DNA of 64,000 bases from Paraburkholderia sp. CNPSo 3274. Lineage in GTDB: Bacteria; Pseudomonadota; Gammaproteobacteria; Burkholderiales; Burkholderiaceae. Shown here in pieces: positions 43,470-51,067 of this stretch. How positions within the stretch are numbered: the first letter of the stretch is position 1; every line of letters starts with the position of its first letter. A program made the translations under genes and the position numbers. Location: positions 46,265 to 110,264 of the forward strand of contig NZ_JAMBPR010000026.1 of the NCBI RefSeq assembly GCF_024206475.1. Direction: 5' to 3'. Under the pieces are notes generated by a model, which was not told the DNA's origin, ran no database searches, and was given only the letters and a program-made list of their open reading frames with translations.

Positions 43470-43946
43470 TCAACCCGCGCGCGCAAGCCAGGCACGCAGT
43501 TCCCGCGCGAACTGCGCACGCCGATATTGCGGCAGATGCAACCCGACAGCGACCGCCTGACCGCGGGACACGAGACGCACCGGGTCGCGTGGGGTCGCGC
43601 CCGGTTCGACCCGGACCCAGCGGGGATTGAATTCGAACTGCGTGAGCGCGTCGGCGCTCATCTGCTCGATCACCAGCCGGTTCGGATAAAGCCTGATACG
43701 TTCGTAATCGACAGCATGGCGCGCATAAATGACAAAAGCGCCGCCTACTACCAACAGATCGATACCGGTAAACGGCAAAACCAGCCAGGCGCCGTGGATC
43801 AACAACAGAACGGCGATCGCGATGGAAACCAGCGCCAGCGAAACATAGAAGAACACGAATTGCCTGGGCGAAACCGAACAGTTGCGCTTCATGGTCCAGT
43901 CTTTCAGGACCGGCTCCGGACTCGCCAGCAGATCAGGCGCCTGCAT
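43470..43946 (-). CDS. DUF2244 family membrane protein
   Basis: A 158-residue protein with two adjacent helices (FVFFYVSLALVSIAIAVLLL and GAWLVLPFTGIDLLVVGGAF) near the N-terminus, then a soluble domain (RIRLYPNRLVIEQ, FNPRWVRVE) and a basic C-terminus. This is the DUF2244 pattern; such genes are often next to ctaC, though no function is established. The start is uncertain: ATG at 43946 is chosen, with another at 43892. Confidence 0.8.
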   Translation of the reverse strand: MQAPDLLASPEPVLKDWTMKRNCSVSPRQFVFFYVSLALVSIAIAVLLLIHGAWLVLPFTGIDLLVVGGAFVIYARHAVDYERIRLYPNRLVIEQMSADALTQFEFNPRWVRVEPGATPRDPVRLVSRGQAVAVGLHLPQYRRAQFARELRAWLARAG

Positions 43947-44213
43947 CGCTCGCTTCCCCCACTTGCAACTTCGCCAGACTATCGCCGCGTCGCGCCTCGC
44001 ACAACTACGGGGAGATCTGGACTTGCCACAATGGATTTTGGGGACCCTTCCGTGCAGCAAACTGACGCATTATAGGCGCGATCCCCAGCCCTCACAAGCA
44101 AGGTTCAATCGCCCGCAAACCCATGCCGGACGGGACTTGCAGCGATTTTTCAAGCATTTCTCGAGGGCTTTTCAGGCGCTAATTTCAGGCATAACGAAAG
44201 CCCCCTTACCACG

Positions 44214-45209
44214 TTACCGATTCCTTGCCGGACCCCGACCGATGTCCTCGATGCGCACGATGCCATGGCCTTCGGCGGTCATGCGCGGCACGGCCTTCCA
44301 CGCGTGGCCGTAGATGACCTCGAAGGTCAGCGGGATCGTGCCCGCGTGCGGCCCGTCCGCGCAGCGGCGCGCCTCGAGCGCGGCCACGAGCGCACGGTAC
44401 AGGCGCCGCGCGCCGTGCGTGCCGCCGTTATCACCATTGCCATCGCCGTTGCGCTCGAACGGATACGCGCCCCAGCGGCGCACGTCGGCGAGCAGCTTGT
44501 CCGGCGTCTTGTAGGTGATGGTGAGCGTTTCCTGGTCCATCACCGGAATTTCGAAACCGTTCTCGACGAGCATGTCACCCAGATCGTGCATGTCGACGAA
44601 ATCGATTACGTGCGCGCGCGTCGGCACGCCGTGCGCGGCTTCGACTTCGGCGAACGCGCCGCGCAGCTCCTTGAGCGTGTCGGGACCGAGCGTGCTGAAC
44701 ATGAGCAGGCCGTCCACCTTGAGCACGCGCTGCCACTCGCCGAACACGAGGTCGGGGCGCGGATGCCAATGCAGCGCCAGATTCGACCACAGCAGTTCGA
44801 ATGCATCGTGCGCGAACGGCAGTTCGGCAAAGTCGGCCTGCGCAACACGCGGACCGCGCGAACCGAGCGCGCGGCCAACCGATGCGGGCAGAAAGCGCCG
44901 CCAGCTCGTGTCGGGGGCGTCGTGCTCGCGGGCGCGGCGCAGCATGGCGAGGGAGAGATCGGTGCCGAACACGGGCGCTTCGGGAAAGCGCTCGCGCAAG
45001 CTGGGCAGGTCGTCGCCCTGGCCGCACGCAATGTCGAGCACGGCCGCGGGATTCACCTTGATGTACTCGAGGCGCTCGCGCATGCGTTGCGCAATTTCAC
45101 GTGGCAGGAAGGCAACGTCGTCGAAAGTCGCCGCACGGCGATCGAAGATGCGCCGAAGGTGCCGGGTTTCATAGTCCGGACGGCCAGTTCTTGCGGGAGA
45201 CGGGGACAT
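44214..45209 (-). CDS. BioC-like SAM-dependent methyltransferase
   Basis: A 331-residue methyltransferase, probably of the malonyl-ACP O-methyltransferase (BioC) group. It has RRIFDRRAATFDDVAFLPREIAQRM at the start, the SAM motif VLDIACGQGDDLPSLRERFP, and DAFELLWSNLALHWHPRPD with LKVDGLLMFSTLGPDTLKELR, characteristic of BioC. There is no bio gene beside it, so the assignment to biotin synthesis is by similarity only. A Gly/Asn-rich insert (FERNGDGNGDNGGTHGARR) is present. The neighbour comF is divergent. Confidence 0.82.
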   Translation of the reverse strand: MSPSPARTGRPDYETRHLRRIFDRRAATFDDVAFLPREIAQRMRERLEYIKVNPAAVLDIACGQGDDLPSLRERFPEAPVFGTDLSLAMLRRAREHDAPDTSWRRFLPASVGRALGSRGPRVAQADFAELPFAHDAFELLWSNLALHWHPRPDLVFGEWQRVLKVDGLLMFSTLGPDTLKELRGAFAEVEAAHGVPTRAHVIDFVDMHDLGDMLVENGFEIPVMDQETLTITYKTPDKLLADVRRWGAYPFERNGDGNGDNGGTHGARRLYRALVAALEARRCADGPHAGTIPLTFEVIYGHAWKAVPRMTAEGHGIVRIEDIGRGPARNR

Positions 45210-45296
45210 GTCGGTCGTATTGGCGAAGTCTGCGAAGTATACTCGCTCACTCCTTTCCTTTCAGTCACGCGAGCCTGCTGCCCGGGCCGTCCTTCG

Positions 45297-46127
45297 ATGC
45301 CACCGCGCCCTTCTTCATGCGAGACACGCAATGCAGCGCGTGTCACGCCGCCCGCTTCGCACCGCACTCGTCTTGCGGGCCTTGCGCGCGTCTGTCGAAA
45401 AGCGCGGGCGCTGCCGTCACAGCTTGCCCACTTCGTGCTGCCCAATCTGTGCCCATTATGCGGCAATTTGTCGCGAACCACGCTCTGTGTGTGCTGCGAT
45501 GCCGCGTACTGGAATGAGCCGCGCCTGCGTTGCACGGTCTGCGCTATGCCGCTCGCGCACAGGCGCGGTGCGACGGGGGGCACGCGCTACCGCTGCGAGG
45601 CCTGCGCCGACGCGCCGCCCGCATTCGACGCCACGCTCGCGCTCGCCGACTATCGCGCGCCGCTCGACCTGCTCGCACGGGGCCTGAAGTTTCGCGCGCG
45701 CCTCGCGCTTGGCGAGGAATTTGCACGACGCCTCGCGCTGGCCGCACAAGATCTGTGCGATGAACACGGCATGCCGGATATCGTCGTGCCGGTGCCGCTC
45801 TCGCGCGAACGCCTCATCGAGCGCGGCTACAACCAGGCCTGGCAGATCGCGCGGCCGCTCGCACGCCGGTTGGGCACGCACGCGGACGCCACGCTCGTAC
45901 GACGCATCCTGCATACGGCGCCGCAGTCGAAGCTCGATCGCGAGACGCGCCGCCGCAACGTCGGCCGGGCGTTCGCACTCACGCGGCCGCTCAACGGCCA
46001 GCACGTGGGCGTGGTCGACGACGTGATGACCTCGGGCGCCACGCTCGACGCGCTCGCGCATACGCTCAAGGCCGCCGGCGCACGGCGCGTGACGAATTTC
46101 GTCGCGCTGCGCACGCCGAAGGACTGA
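45297..46127 (+). CDS. comF: ComF family amidophosphoribosyltransferase-like protein
   Basis: A 276-residue ComF homolog. The N-terminal zinc-binding region has paired cysteines (LCPLCGNLSRTTLCVCC and RCTVCAMPL, then RCEACAD). The C-terminal phosphoribosyltransferase fold has RGYNQAWQIARPLARRL and the PRPP loop VGVVDDVMTSGATLDALA. ComF is needed for natural transformation in several species and otherwise of unclear biochemistry. The ATG at 45297 is the first plausible start; upstream in-frame sequence is antisense to the methyltransferase gene. trmL follows 42 bases later. Confidence 0.9.
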   Translation: MPPRPSSCETRNAARVTPPASHRTRLAGLARVCRKARALPSQLAHFVLPNLCPLCGNLSRTTLCVCCDAAYWNEPRLRCTVCAMPLAHRRGATGGTRYRCEACADAPPAFDATLALADYRAPLDLLARGLKFRARLALGEEFARRLALAAQDLCDEHGMPDIVVPVPLSRERLIERGYNQAWQIARPLARRLGTHADATLVRRILHTAPQSKLDRETRRRNVGRAFALTRPLNGQHVGVVDDVMTSGATLDALAHTLKAAGARRVTNFVALRTPKD

Positions 46128-46169
46128 TCGGCCTCACACTATTCAAGACATCGAGAGAGTTCCATCGTC

Positions 46170-46640
46170 ATGTTCAACGTCGTTCTCGTCGAACCCGAAA
46201 TTCCGCCGAACACCGGCAACGTGATCCGCCTGTGCGCGAATACGGGTGCGAGGCTTCATCTGATCGAGCCGCTTGGCTTTCCCCTCGACGACGCGAAAAT
46301 GCGCCGCGCGGGCCTCGACTATCACGAGTACGCGCAGATGCACGTGCACGGCGACTGGGATGCCTTCATCGCCAAAGAAGCACCGGACCCGTCACGTATG
46401 TTCGCGTTCACGACGCGCGGATCGGGCCGCTTTCACTCGCATGCGTTCCAGCCGGGCGACTGGTTCGTGTTCGGCGCGGAAACGCGCGGCCTGCCCGACA
46501 CGGTGCTCGAGCGCTTCGAGACGCCACAGCGCGTGCGCCTGCCGATGCGGCCCGGCAATCGCAGCCTGAATCTCTCGAACACGGTCGCGGTCGTGGTGTT
46601 CGAAGCGTGGCGTCAGGCGGGGTTCGAAGGCGGCGAATAA
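46170..46640 (+). CDS. trmL: tRNA (cytidine(34)-2'-O)-methyltransferase TrmL
   Basis: SPOUT-class enzyme that 2'-O-methylates the wobble nucleotide of tRNA-Leu isoacceptors, 156 residues. It begins MFNVVLVEPEIPPNTGNVIR and has the knot motifs FGAETRGLP and MRPGNRSLNLSNTVAVVVFE. It probably shares a transcript with comF and is convergent with the macro-domain gene 13 bases on. Confidence 0.95.
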   Translation: MFNVVLVEPEIPPNTGNVIRLCANTGARLHLIEPLGFPLDDAKMRRAGLDYHEYAQMHVHGDWDAFIAKEAPDPSRMFAFTTRGSGRFHSHAFQPGDWFVFGAETRGLPDTVLERFETPQRVRLPMRPGNRSLNLSNTVAVVVFEAWRQAGFEGGE

Positions 46641-46653
46641 GGCAAGCGAGGGG

Positions 46654-47187
46654 CTACGCCTTGCCGCGCGCCGCAAGCTCACGCTCATAGCGCATGAGCA
46701 TCGCATTGTCGAAGCACGCGAAGATTACGTGCTCGAGCGTCGGGTATTTCGATAACGCGTCGATCACGGTCGCTACGGCAATCGTCACCGCGTCGTCAGC
46801 AGGAAAACGGTAGACGCCGCAACTGATTGCCGGAAACGCGATGCTCGTCACGCTCGCCTCACGAGCGCACTCGAGCGAGCGCCGGTAGCAGGAGGCCAGC
46901 AGATGCGCTTCGTCACGGCCCCCGCCGTACCAGACGGGGCCCACCGTATGGACGACGTGTTTCGCGGGAAGCCGATAGCCGCCGGTGATTTTGGCGTCGC
47001 CGGTCGGGCAGCCGTTCAGCGTCTCGCATTCGCGCAGCAGGTCCGGCCCGGCGGCGCGATGAATCGCGCCGTCAACGCCGCCGCCGCCGAGCAGCGATTC
47101 GTTCGCGGCGTTGACGATCGCATCGACCTGCAACGTGGTGATGTCGACGGCCTGCGCTTCGATACGGCAGTTTCCGATGGTCAGCAT
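46654..47187 (-). CDS. Macro-domain protein, O-acetyl-ADP-ribose deacetylase type
   Basis: A 177-residue single macro domain of the YmdB/MacroD type. It shows VDAIVNAANESLLGGGGVDGAIHRAAG (ADP-ribose loop 1), CPTGDAKITGGYRLP, VVHTVGPVW and SIAFPAISCGVYRFP. These proteins hydrolyse O-acetyl-ADP-ribose or remove ADP-ribose from protein; E. coli YmdB also modulates RNase III. AAGGAGG lies six bases before the ATG at 47187, which decides the start over an upstream ATG. Confidence 0.93.
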   Translation of the reverse strand: MLTIGNCRIEAQAVDITTLQVDAIVNAANESLLGGGGVDGAIHRAAGPDLLRECETLNGCPTGDAKITGGYRLPAKHVVHTVGPVWYGGGRDEAHLLASCYRRSLECAREASVTSIAFPAISCGVYRFPADDAVTIAVATVIDALSKYPTLEHVIFACFDNAMLMRYERELAARGKA

Positions 47188-47203
47188 ACGGTCCTCCTTG
47201 CGA

Positions 47204-47238
47204 TCCGGAGTTGGCGCTTTAGCGCTCACTCCGGTCCC
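47204..47238. repeat. REP-like palindrome, copy 2
   Basis: It shares its first 22 bases with the copy at 41554 and then diverges slightly (AGCGCT CA CTCCGG). The two-step stem is kept with one G-T type change. It lies between the macro-domain gene start and the gpsA stop. Confidence 0.75.
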
Positions 47239-47286
47239 ACGCAGAGCGAGCGTGCTTCATTCAACGCGCAGCAGGACCGAAGCGCC

Positions 47287-48285
47287 CTACTCCGCTTTCG
47301 CGTCGCGCCGGAGCAGCGCGCTCACGGCGTCGCGCGGCGTGACACCGTCGAATAGCACGGCGCATACCGCCTGGGTGATCGGCATTTCGATGCCATGTGC
47401 GCGCGCGAGCGCCAGCACGGCCTGCGCGCAGCGCACGCCTTCGGCCACGTGGCCGAGTGCGCCGAGGATGTCGTCGAGCGTGCGGCCGCTCGCGAGCTGC
47501 TTGCCCACGGTGCGGTTGCGCGAGAGGTCGCCCGTGGCGGTGAGGATGAGGTCGCCGAGGCCGGTCAGTCCCGTGAAGGTCTCGGCGCGCCCGCCGAGCG
47601 TGACGCCAAGCCGCGTCATCTCGGCGAGGCCGCGCGTGATGAGCGCCGCGCGTGCGTTCAGGCCGAGGCCCAGGCCATCCGCGATGCCGGTCGCGATCGC
47701 GAGCACGTTCTTGACCGCGCCGCCGACCTCCACGCCGACCACGTCGTCGCCTGTATAGATGCGCATCGCGCGGTGATGGAACGCAGCGAGCGTGCGCTCG
47801 CGGCAAGCGGCGGAGGCGCTCGCCACCGTCAATGCGACGGGCAGGCCCTCGCTTACTTCGCGCGCGAAGCTCGGCCCCGAAAGCACGCCGTTGCTCGCGT
47901 GGCCCGGCAGAACAGCCGCCACGACCTGATGCGGCATCAGTTGCGTTTGCGCCTCAAAGCCCTTGCAGAGCCAGACGAAGTGGGCGGGCACGCGACCCAT
48001 GTCGCGCAGCGTGCAGAGCATGCCGCGCAGGCCCGCAACGGGCGTGGCGAGCACGACGAGATCCGCCTCGCCCGAAGCATGGTCGAGCGCGGCGGCGAGA
48101 TCCGTTTCGTATTGGAGAGTCTTGGGCAGCGCGACGCCCGCGAGGTAGCGGGCGTTTTCGTGCGTCTTGCGCAAGGTGTCGACGAGCGCGCCATCGCGCG
48201 CCCACAACAGCGTGTGATGCGCCTGGGCGAGATGCCCCGCCAGCGCGGTGCCCCACGCTCCGGCGCCGAGAACGGCGATGTTCAT
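47287..48285 (-). CDS. gpsA: Glycerol-3-phosphate dehydrogenase [NAD(P)+]
   Basis: Reduces dihydroxyacetone phosphate to sn-glycerol-3-phosphate for phospholipid synthesis. At 332 residues it begins MNIAVLGAGAWGTALAGHLA (Rossmann loop) and has LSGPSFAREVSEGLPVALTVA, VGVEVGGAVKNVLAIATGIADGLGLG with the catalytic Lys, and NRTVGKQLASG. The ATG at 48285 is used; five more residues upstream are possible. It is in the grxC-secB-gpsA order common in proteobacteria. Confidence 0.96.
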   Translation of the reverse strand: MNIAVLGAGAWGTALAGHLAQAHHTLLWARDGALVDTLRKTHENARYLAGVALPKTLQYETDLAAALDHASGEADLVVLATPVAGLRGMLCTLRDMGRVPAHFVWLCKGFEAQTQLMPHQVVAAVLPGHASNGVLSGPSFAREVSEGLPVALTVASASAACRERTLAAFHHRAMRIYTGDDVVGVEVGGAVKNVLAIATGIADGLGLGLNARAALITRGLAEMTRLGVTLGGRAETFTGLTGLGDLILTATGDLSRNRTVGKQLASGRTLDDILGALGHVAEGVRCAQAVLALARAHGIEMPITQAVCAVLFDGVTPRDAVSALLRRDAKAE

Positions 48286-48331
48286 TCCGATACTCCGCAC
48301 CGGTAGTTCGTGGAAACGATCAACGTACGCT

Positions 48332-48796
48332 TTAGTGCGTCGCGCTGCTTGCGCCGTCTTGCTGGGCGAGTTGCTGCAGGCGTTGCTCGTAGAGCGCCTG
48401 GAAGTTGATCTCGGCCAGGTGGATCGGCGGAAAGCCCGCGCGCGTGATCGCGTCGGCGATGTTCGAGCGCAGGTACGGGAACAGGATGGTCGGGCATGCG
48501 ATGCCGACGAGCGGATCGACCTGTTCGGCCGGGATGTTGCGGATGTCGAAAATGCCGGCTTGCTTGGCTTCGATCAGGAACGCAACCTTGTCCTTGACCT
48601 TGGCCGTGACGGTGCCCGTGACGATGATCTCGAACACCGAATCGGCGAGGCGCTCGGCCTTGACGTCGACTTCCACTTCGACCGAAGGCATGTCCTGCTC
48701 AAGGAAGATGGCCGGCGAATTCGGCTGCTCGAGCGACATGTCCTTGAGGTAAATGCGCTGGATGTTGAAGAACGGCTGGTTGTTCTCGTCAGACAT
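48332..48796 (-). CDS. secB: Protein-export chaperone SecB
   Basis: Tetrameric cytosolic chaperone that keeps secretory proteins unfolded and hands them to SecA. At 154 residues it has FNIQRIYLKDMSLEQPNSP, VTAKVKDKVAFLIEAKQAGIF and the SecA-contact region CPTILFPYLRSNIADAITRAGFPPIHLAEINF. The ATG at 48796 gives the canonical MSDENNQPFF start. gpsA follows after 46 bases. Confidence 0.97.
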   Translation of the reverse strand: MSDENNQPFFNIQRIYLKDMSLEQPNSPAIFLEQDMPSVEVEVDVKAERLADSVFEIIVTGTVTAKVKDKVAFLIEAKQAGIFDIRNIPAEQVDPLVGIACPTILFPYLRSNIADAITRAGFPPIHLAEINFQALYEQRLQQLAQQDGASSATH

Positions 48797-48892
48797 GGTG
48801 TATGGCTTCCCTGATTGAATGGATTGCGGCGGCACTATCGTGACATCTCAAAGTCGCGATAATGCGCCGCACTACGGCAATGAACGGCAACA

Positions 48893-48924
48893 GGCCCGCG
48901 CAAGCCTCACTGGCTCGCGCGGGC
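48893..48924. other. Long hairpin between grxC and secB
   Basis: GGCCCGCGC plus AGCC pair with GGCT plus GCGCGGGCC around TCACT, a stem of about 13 bp with one mismatch. There is no T-run on either strand, so it is an attenuator or processing site rather than a clear terminator. Confidence 0.55.
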
Positions 48925-49022
48925 CGAAAACCTGCGTCGGTCCGTCACGCTGCGCAGCCCGCCTGCGGACCGAGGCCGCACGGCTATCGGGCTGCAAATC
49001 AGGCTTTGAACCGCCTGTAACC

Positions 49023-49283
49023 TCAGGCGACTTCGAGCAGCGGCATCAAGCCGCCCGCACGGTCGAGCGCGGAGAGGTCATCGTAACCGCCCACGTGCGT
49101 CTCGCCGATGAAAACCTGCGGCACGGTACGCCGGCCGGTGCGCGTCATCATCTCTTCGCGCCGCGCCGGGTCCCGGTCGATCAGCACTTTCTCGATGTGC
49201 TCGACGCCGCGCGACTTTAAAAGACGCTCGGCCATCTGGCAATACGGGCACACCTGGGTGCTGTACATGACCACTTTGCTCAC
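49023..49283 (-). CDS. grxC: Glutaredoxin 3
   Basis: An 86-residue glutathione-dependent thiol oxidoreductase with the CPYC active site (VCPYCQMAERLL), the cis-proline region RTVPQVFIGE and HVGGYDDLSALDRAG, all standard for GrxC. The start is GTG, with AAGGAGG seven bases upstream. The GTGA overlaps the stop of the rhodanese gene, so the two are translationally coupled. Glutathione comes from gshA/gshB at 57-59 kb. Confidence 0.96.
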   Translation of the reverse strand: MSKVVMYSTQVCPYCQMAERLLKSRGVEHIEKVLIDRDPARREEMMTRTGRRTVPQVFIGETHVGGYDDLSALDRAGGLMPLLEVA

Positions 49284-49705
49284 TTCGAACCTCCTTGTTT
49301 CACGACCGGCATTCCGGCCTGCTGCCAGGCGTTCACGCCGCCGTCCAGCACGTGGACTTCGGCAAAACCGGCGTCCTTCACGAGGCGCAGCGCCTTGTGC
49401 GACTGCTGGCCCGTCTGGCAGACCAGCAACACCGGGTTGTTCTTGTTCTTCACGAGCTGGCCGATCTTCGTCTCGAGTTCGCCGAATTCAACCTGGCGCG
49501 CCGAGGGCAGATGACCTTTCGCGAATTCACCCGCGGGACGCAGGTCGACCACCACCGCGTTGCGGCGGTTGATGAGCTGCGTCGCCTCGGCGGTAGAAAC
49601 GCCGCCGCGGCCGCCGCGCTTGAGCGTCGGCCACAGGAGCAACCCTCCTGAGATGAGGACGATCGCGATGAGTACAAGGTTGATGTAATTGGTGAAGAAC
49701 GTCAC
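49280..49705 (-). CDS. Membrane-anchored rhodanese-like protein
   Basis: A 141-residue protein with an N-terminal helix (INLVLIAIVLISGGLLLWPTL) and a single rhodanese domain: EATQLINRRNAVVVDLRPAGEFAKGHLPSA and the active-site loop VCQTGQQSHKA with its cysteine. It probably handles persulfide sulfur at the membrane. It begins with GTG and has a poor ribosome site. It is homologous to the YibN type, which likewise sits before grxC and secB in E. coli. Confidence 0.9.
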   Translation of the reverse strand: MTFFTNYINLVLIAIVLISGGLLLWPTLKRGGRGGVSTAEATQLINRRNAVVVDLRPAGEFAKGHLPSARQVEFGELETKIGQLVKNKNNPVLLVCQTGQQSHKALRLVKDAGFAEVHVLDGGVNAWQQAGMPVVKQGGSK

Positions 49706-49917
49706 GGAGGGTCCGCCGGAAAAAGGGAAAGTCGGAGAAATCGTGCGAAATCGGATTCGGACAATCCGCTCATTATAAAATAACCGTTTGTCGCAGGGTT
49801 ACCGCCCCCCCAGCCCGGGCGTGCAGCCCGCCGGACTGGACCACCGCCATGGCGTTGCTGCCGCGTTGCGTCTCCCGTCCCCGATTACCGCTTCCTTCAC
49901 TACCGACCGGCATCCTC

Positions 49918-50667
49918 ATGTACAAACTCGTACTCATCCGCCACGGCGAATCGACGTGGAACAAGGAAAACCGCTTCACCGGCTGGGTGGACGTCGACCT
50001 CACCGAGCAGGGCAACCGCGAAGCGCAGCAGGCAGGCCAGCTGCTCAAGGAGTCAGGCTACACGTTCGACATCGCCTACACCTCGGTGCTCAAGCGCGCG
50101 ATCCGCACGCTCTGGCACGTGCAGGACCAGATGGACCAGATGTACCTGCCCGTCGTCCACTCGTGGCGTCTGAACGAGCGGCATTACGGCGCGCTTTCGG
50201 GCCTGAACAAGGCCGAAACGGCCGAGAAGTTCGGCGACGAGCAGGTGCTGGTCTGGCGCCGCAGCTACGACACGCCGCCGCCGGCGCTCGAGCCGACCGA
50301 CTCGCGCACGGCGTACAACGACCCGCGCTACGCCAAGGTGGCGCGCGAGGAACTGCCGCTCACCGAGTGCCTGAAGGACACGGTCGCGCGCGTGATGCCG
50401 ATCTGGAACGAGTCGATCGCACCGGCCATCAAGGCGGGCAAGAAGGTGGTGATCGCCGCGCACGGCAATTCGATCCGCGCGCTCGTGAAGTACCTCGACA
50501 ACATTTCGGATGACGACATCGTCGGCCTGAACATCCCGAACGGCGTGCCGCTCGTCTATGAGCTGGACGAGAACCTCAAGCCCATCAAGCACTACTATCT
50601 GGGCGACGCCGAAGCCATCGCGAAGGCGCAGGCCGCCGTTGCGAACCAGGGCAAGAAGGCGGGCTGA
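49918..50667 (+). CDS. gpmA: 2,3-bisphosphoglycerate-dependent phosphoglycerate mutase
   Basis: Glycolytic mutase of the cofactor-dependent histidine phosphatase family, 249 residues. It begins MYKLVLIRHGESTWNKENRF with the phosphorylated His9, followed by SWRLNERHYGALSGLNKAETA and the second catalytic His in VIAAHGNSIRALVKYL. The ATG at 49918 gives the canonical start. An AT-rich TATAAAATAA patch at 49774-49783 in the divergent gap may contain the -10 regions for this gene and the rhodanese. Confidence 0.97.
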   Translation: MYKLVLIRHGESTWNKENRFTGWVDVDLTEQGNREAQQAGQLLKESGYTFDIAYTSVLKRAIRTLWHVQDQMDQMYLPVVHSWRLNERHYGALSGLNKAETAEKFGDEQVLVWRRSYDTPPPALEPTDSRTAYNDPRYAKVAREELPLTECLKDTVARVMPIWNESIAPAIKAGKKVVIAAHGNSIRALVKYLDNISDDDIVGLNIPNGVPLVYELDENLKPIKHYYLGDAEAIAKAQAAVANQGKKAG

Positions 50668-50724
50668 CGGTCCGCGCTTCCTGTCATCGGCCGCACCCTG
50701 GCCCTGCCTTGTTGATTCAGGCAG

Positions 50725-50749
50725 CCGCCGGTCCGTCGGGCCGGCGGTT
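50725..50749 (+). terminator. Possible terminator after gpmA
   Basis: CCGCCGG (50725-50731) pairs with CCGGCGG (50741-50747) around 9 nt, followed only by TTA. A weak intrinsic terminator. Confidence 0.45.
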
Positions 50750-51067
50750 ATCCGTGGGCCATGCCCTCCGGCCACGCGGGCGCCGTGCGGCTTCGCCCTG
50801 GCTGCCCTGGCTGCCATGGCAATTGGTTGCACATTCCCCTTTTCTGCCTTTTTTTTGGGCCTGGCTGGCAAGATTGCCAGCGCCCAGACAGCACCGCGTC
50901 AGAACCAAAATTGCGGCACACGGTTTGCGAACCAGGCGACTGCAGCACTGTCTTAGTCCCATCGTACGCGCCATATACACAGCCACGGCGGGTGTGCAGT
51001 TATACTTGTCCGTCGCTTTTCCAATAGACGCTGCCACGCGCCTTTTCGACCGCACGCAACATACTCT
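50750..51067. other. Intergenic DNA before ctpA
   Basis: Contains short CTGGCTGCC repeats, an eight-T run near 50849-50856, and a GCTGGCAA/TTGCCAGC hairpin (about 50863-50880) whose flanking A/T runs are on the wrong side for a terminator of either neighbour. TATACT at 51001-51006 may be the ctpA -10, but a -35 is not clear. No gene recognised. Confidence 0.5.

Noticed and set aside
44265..45296. In-frame extension upstream of comF
   Set aside because: Antisense to the BioC-like gene; the comF zinc-binding start fits the ATG at 45297.
50857..50885. Terminator at the GCTGGCAA/TTGCCAGC hairpin before ctpA
   Set aside because: The T-run precedes the hairpin on the plus strand and is an A-run after it on the minus strand, so it cannot terminate either transcript.
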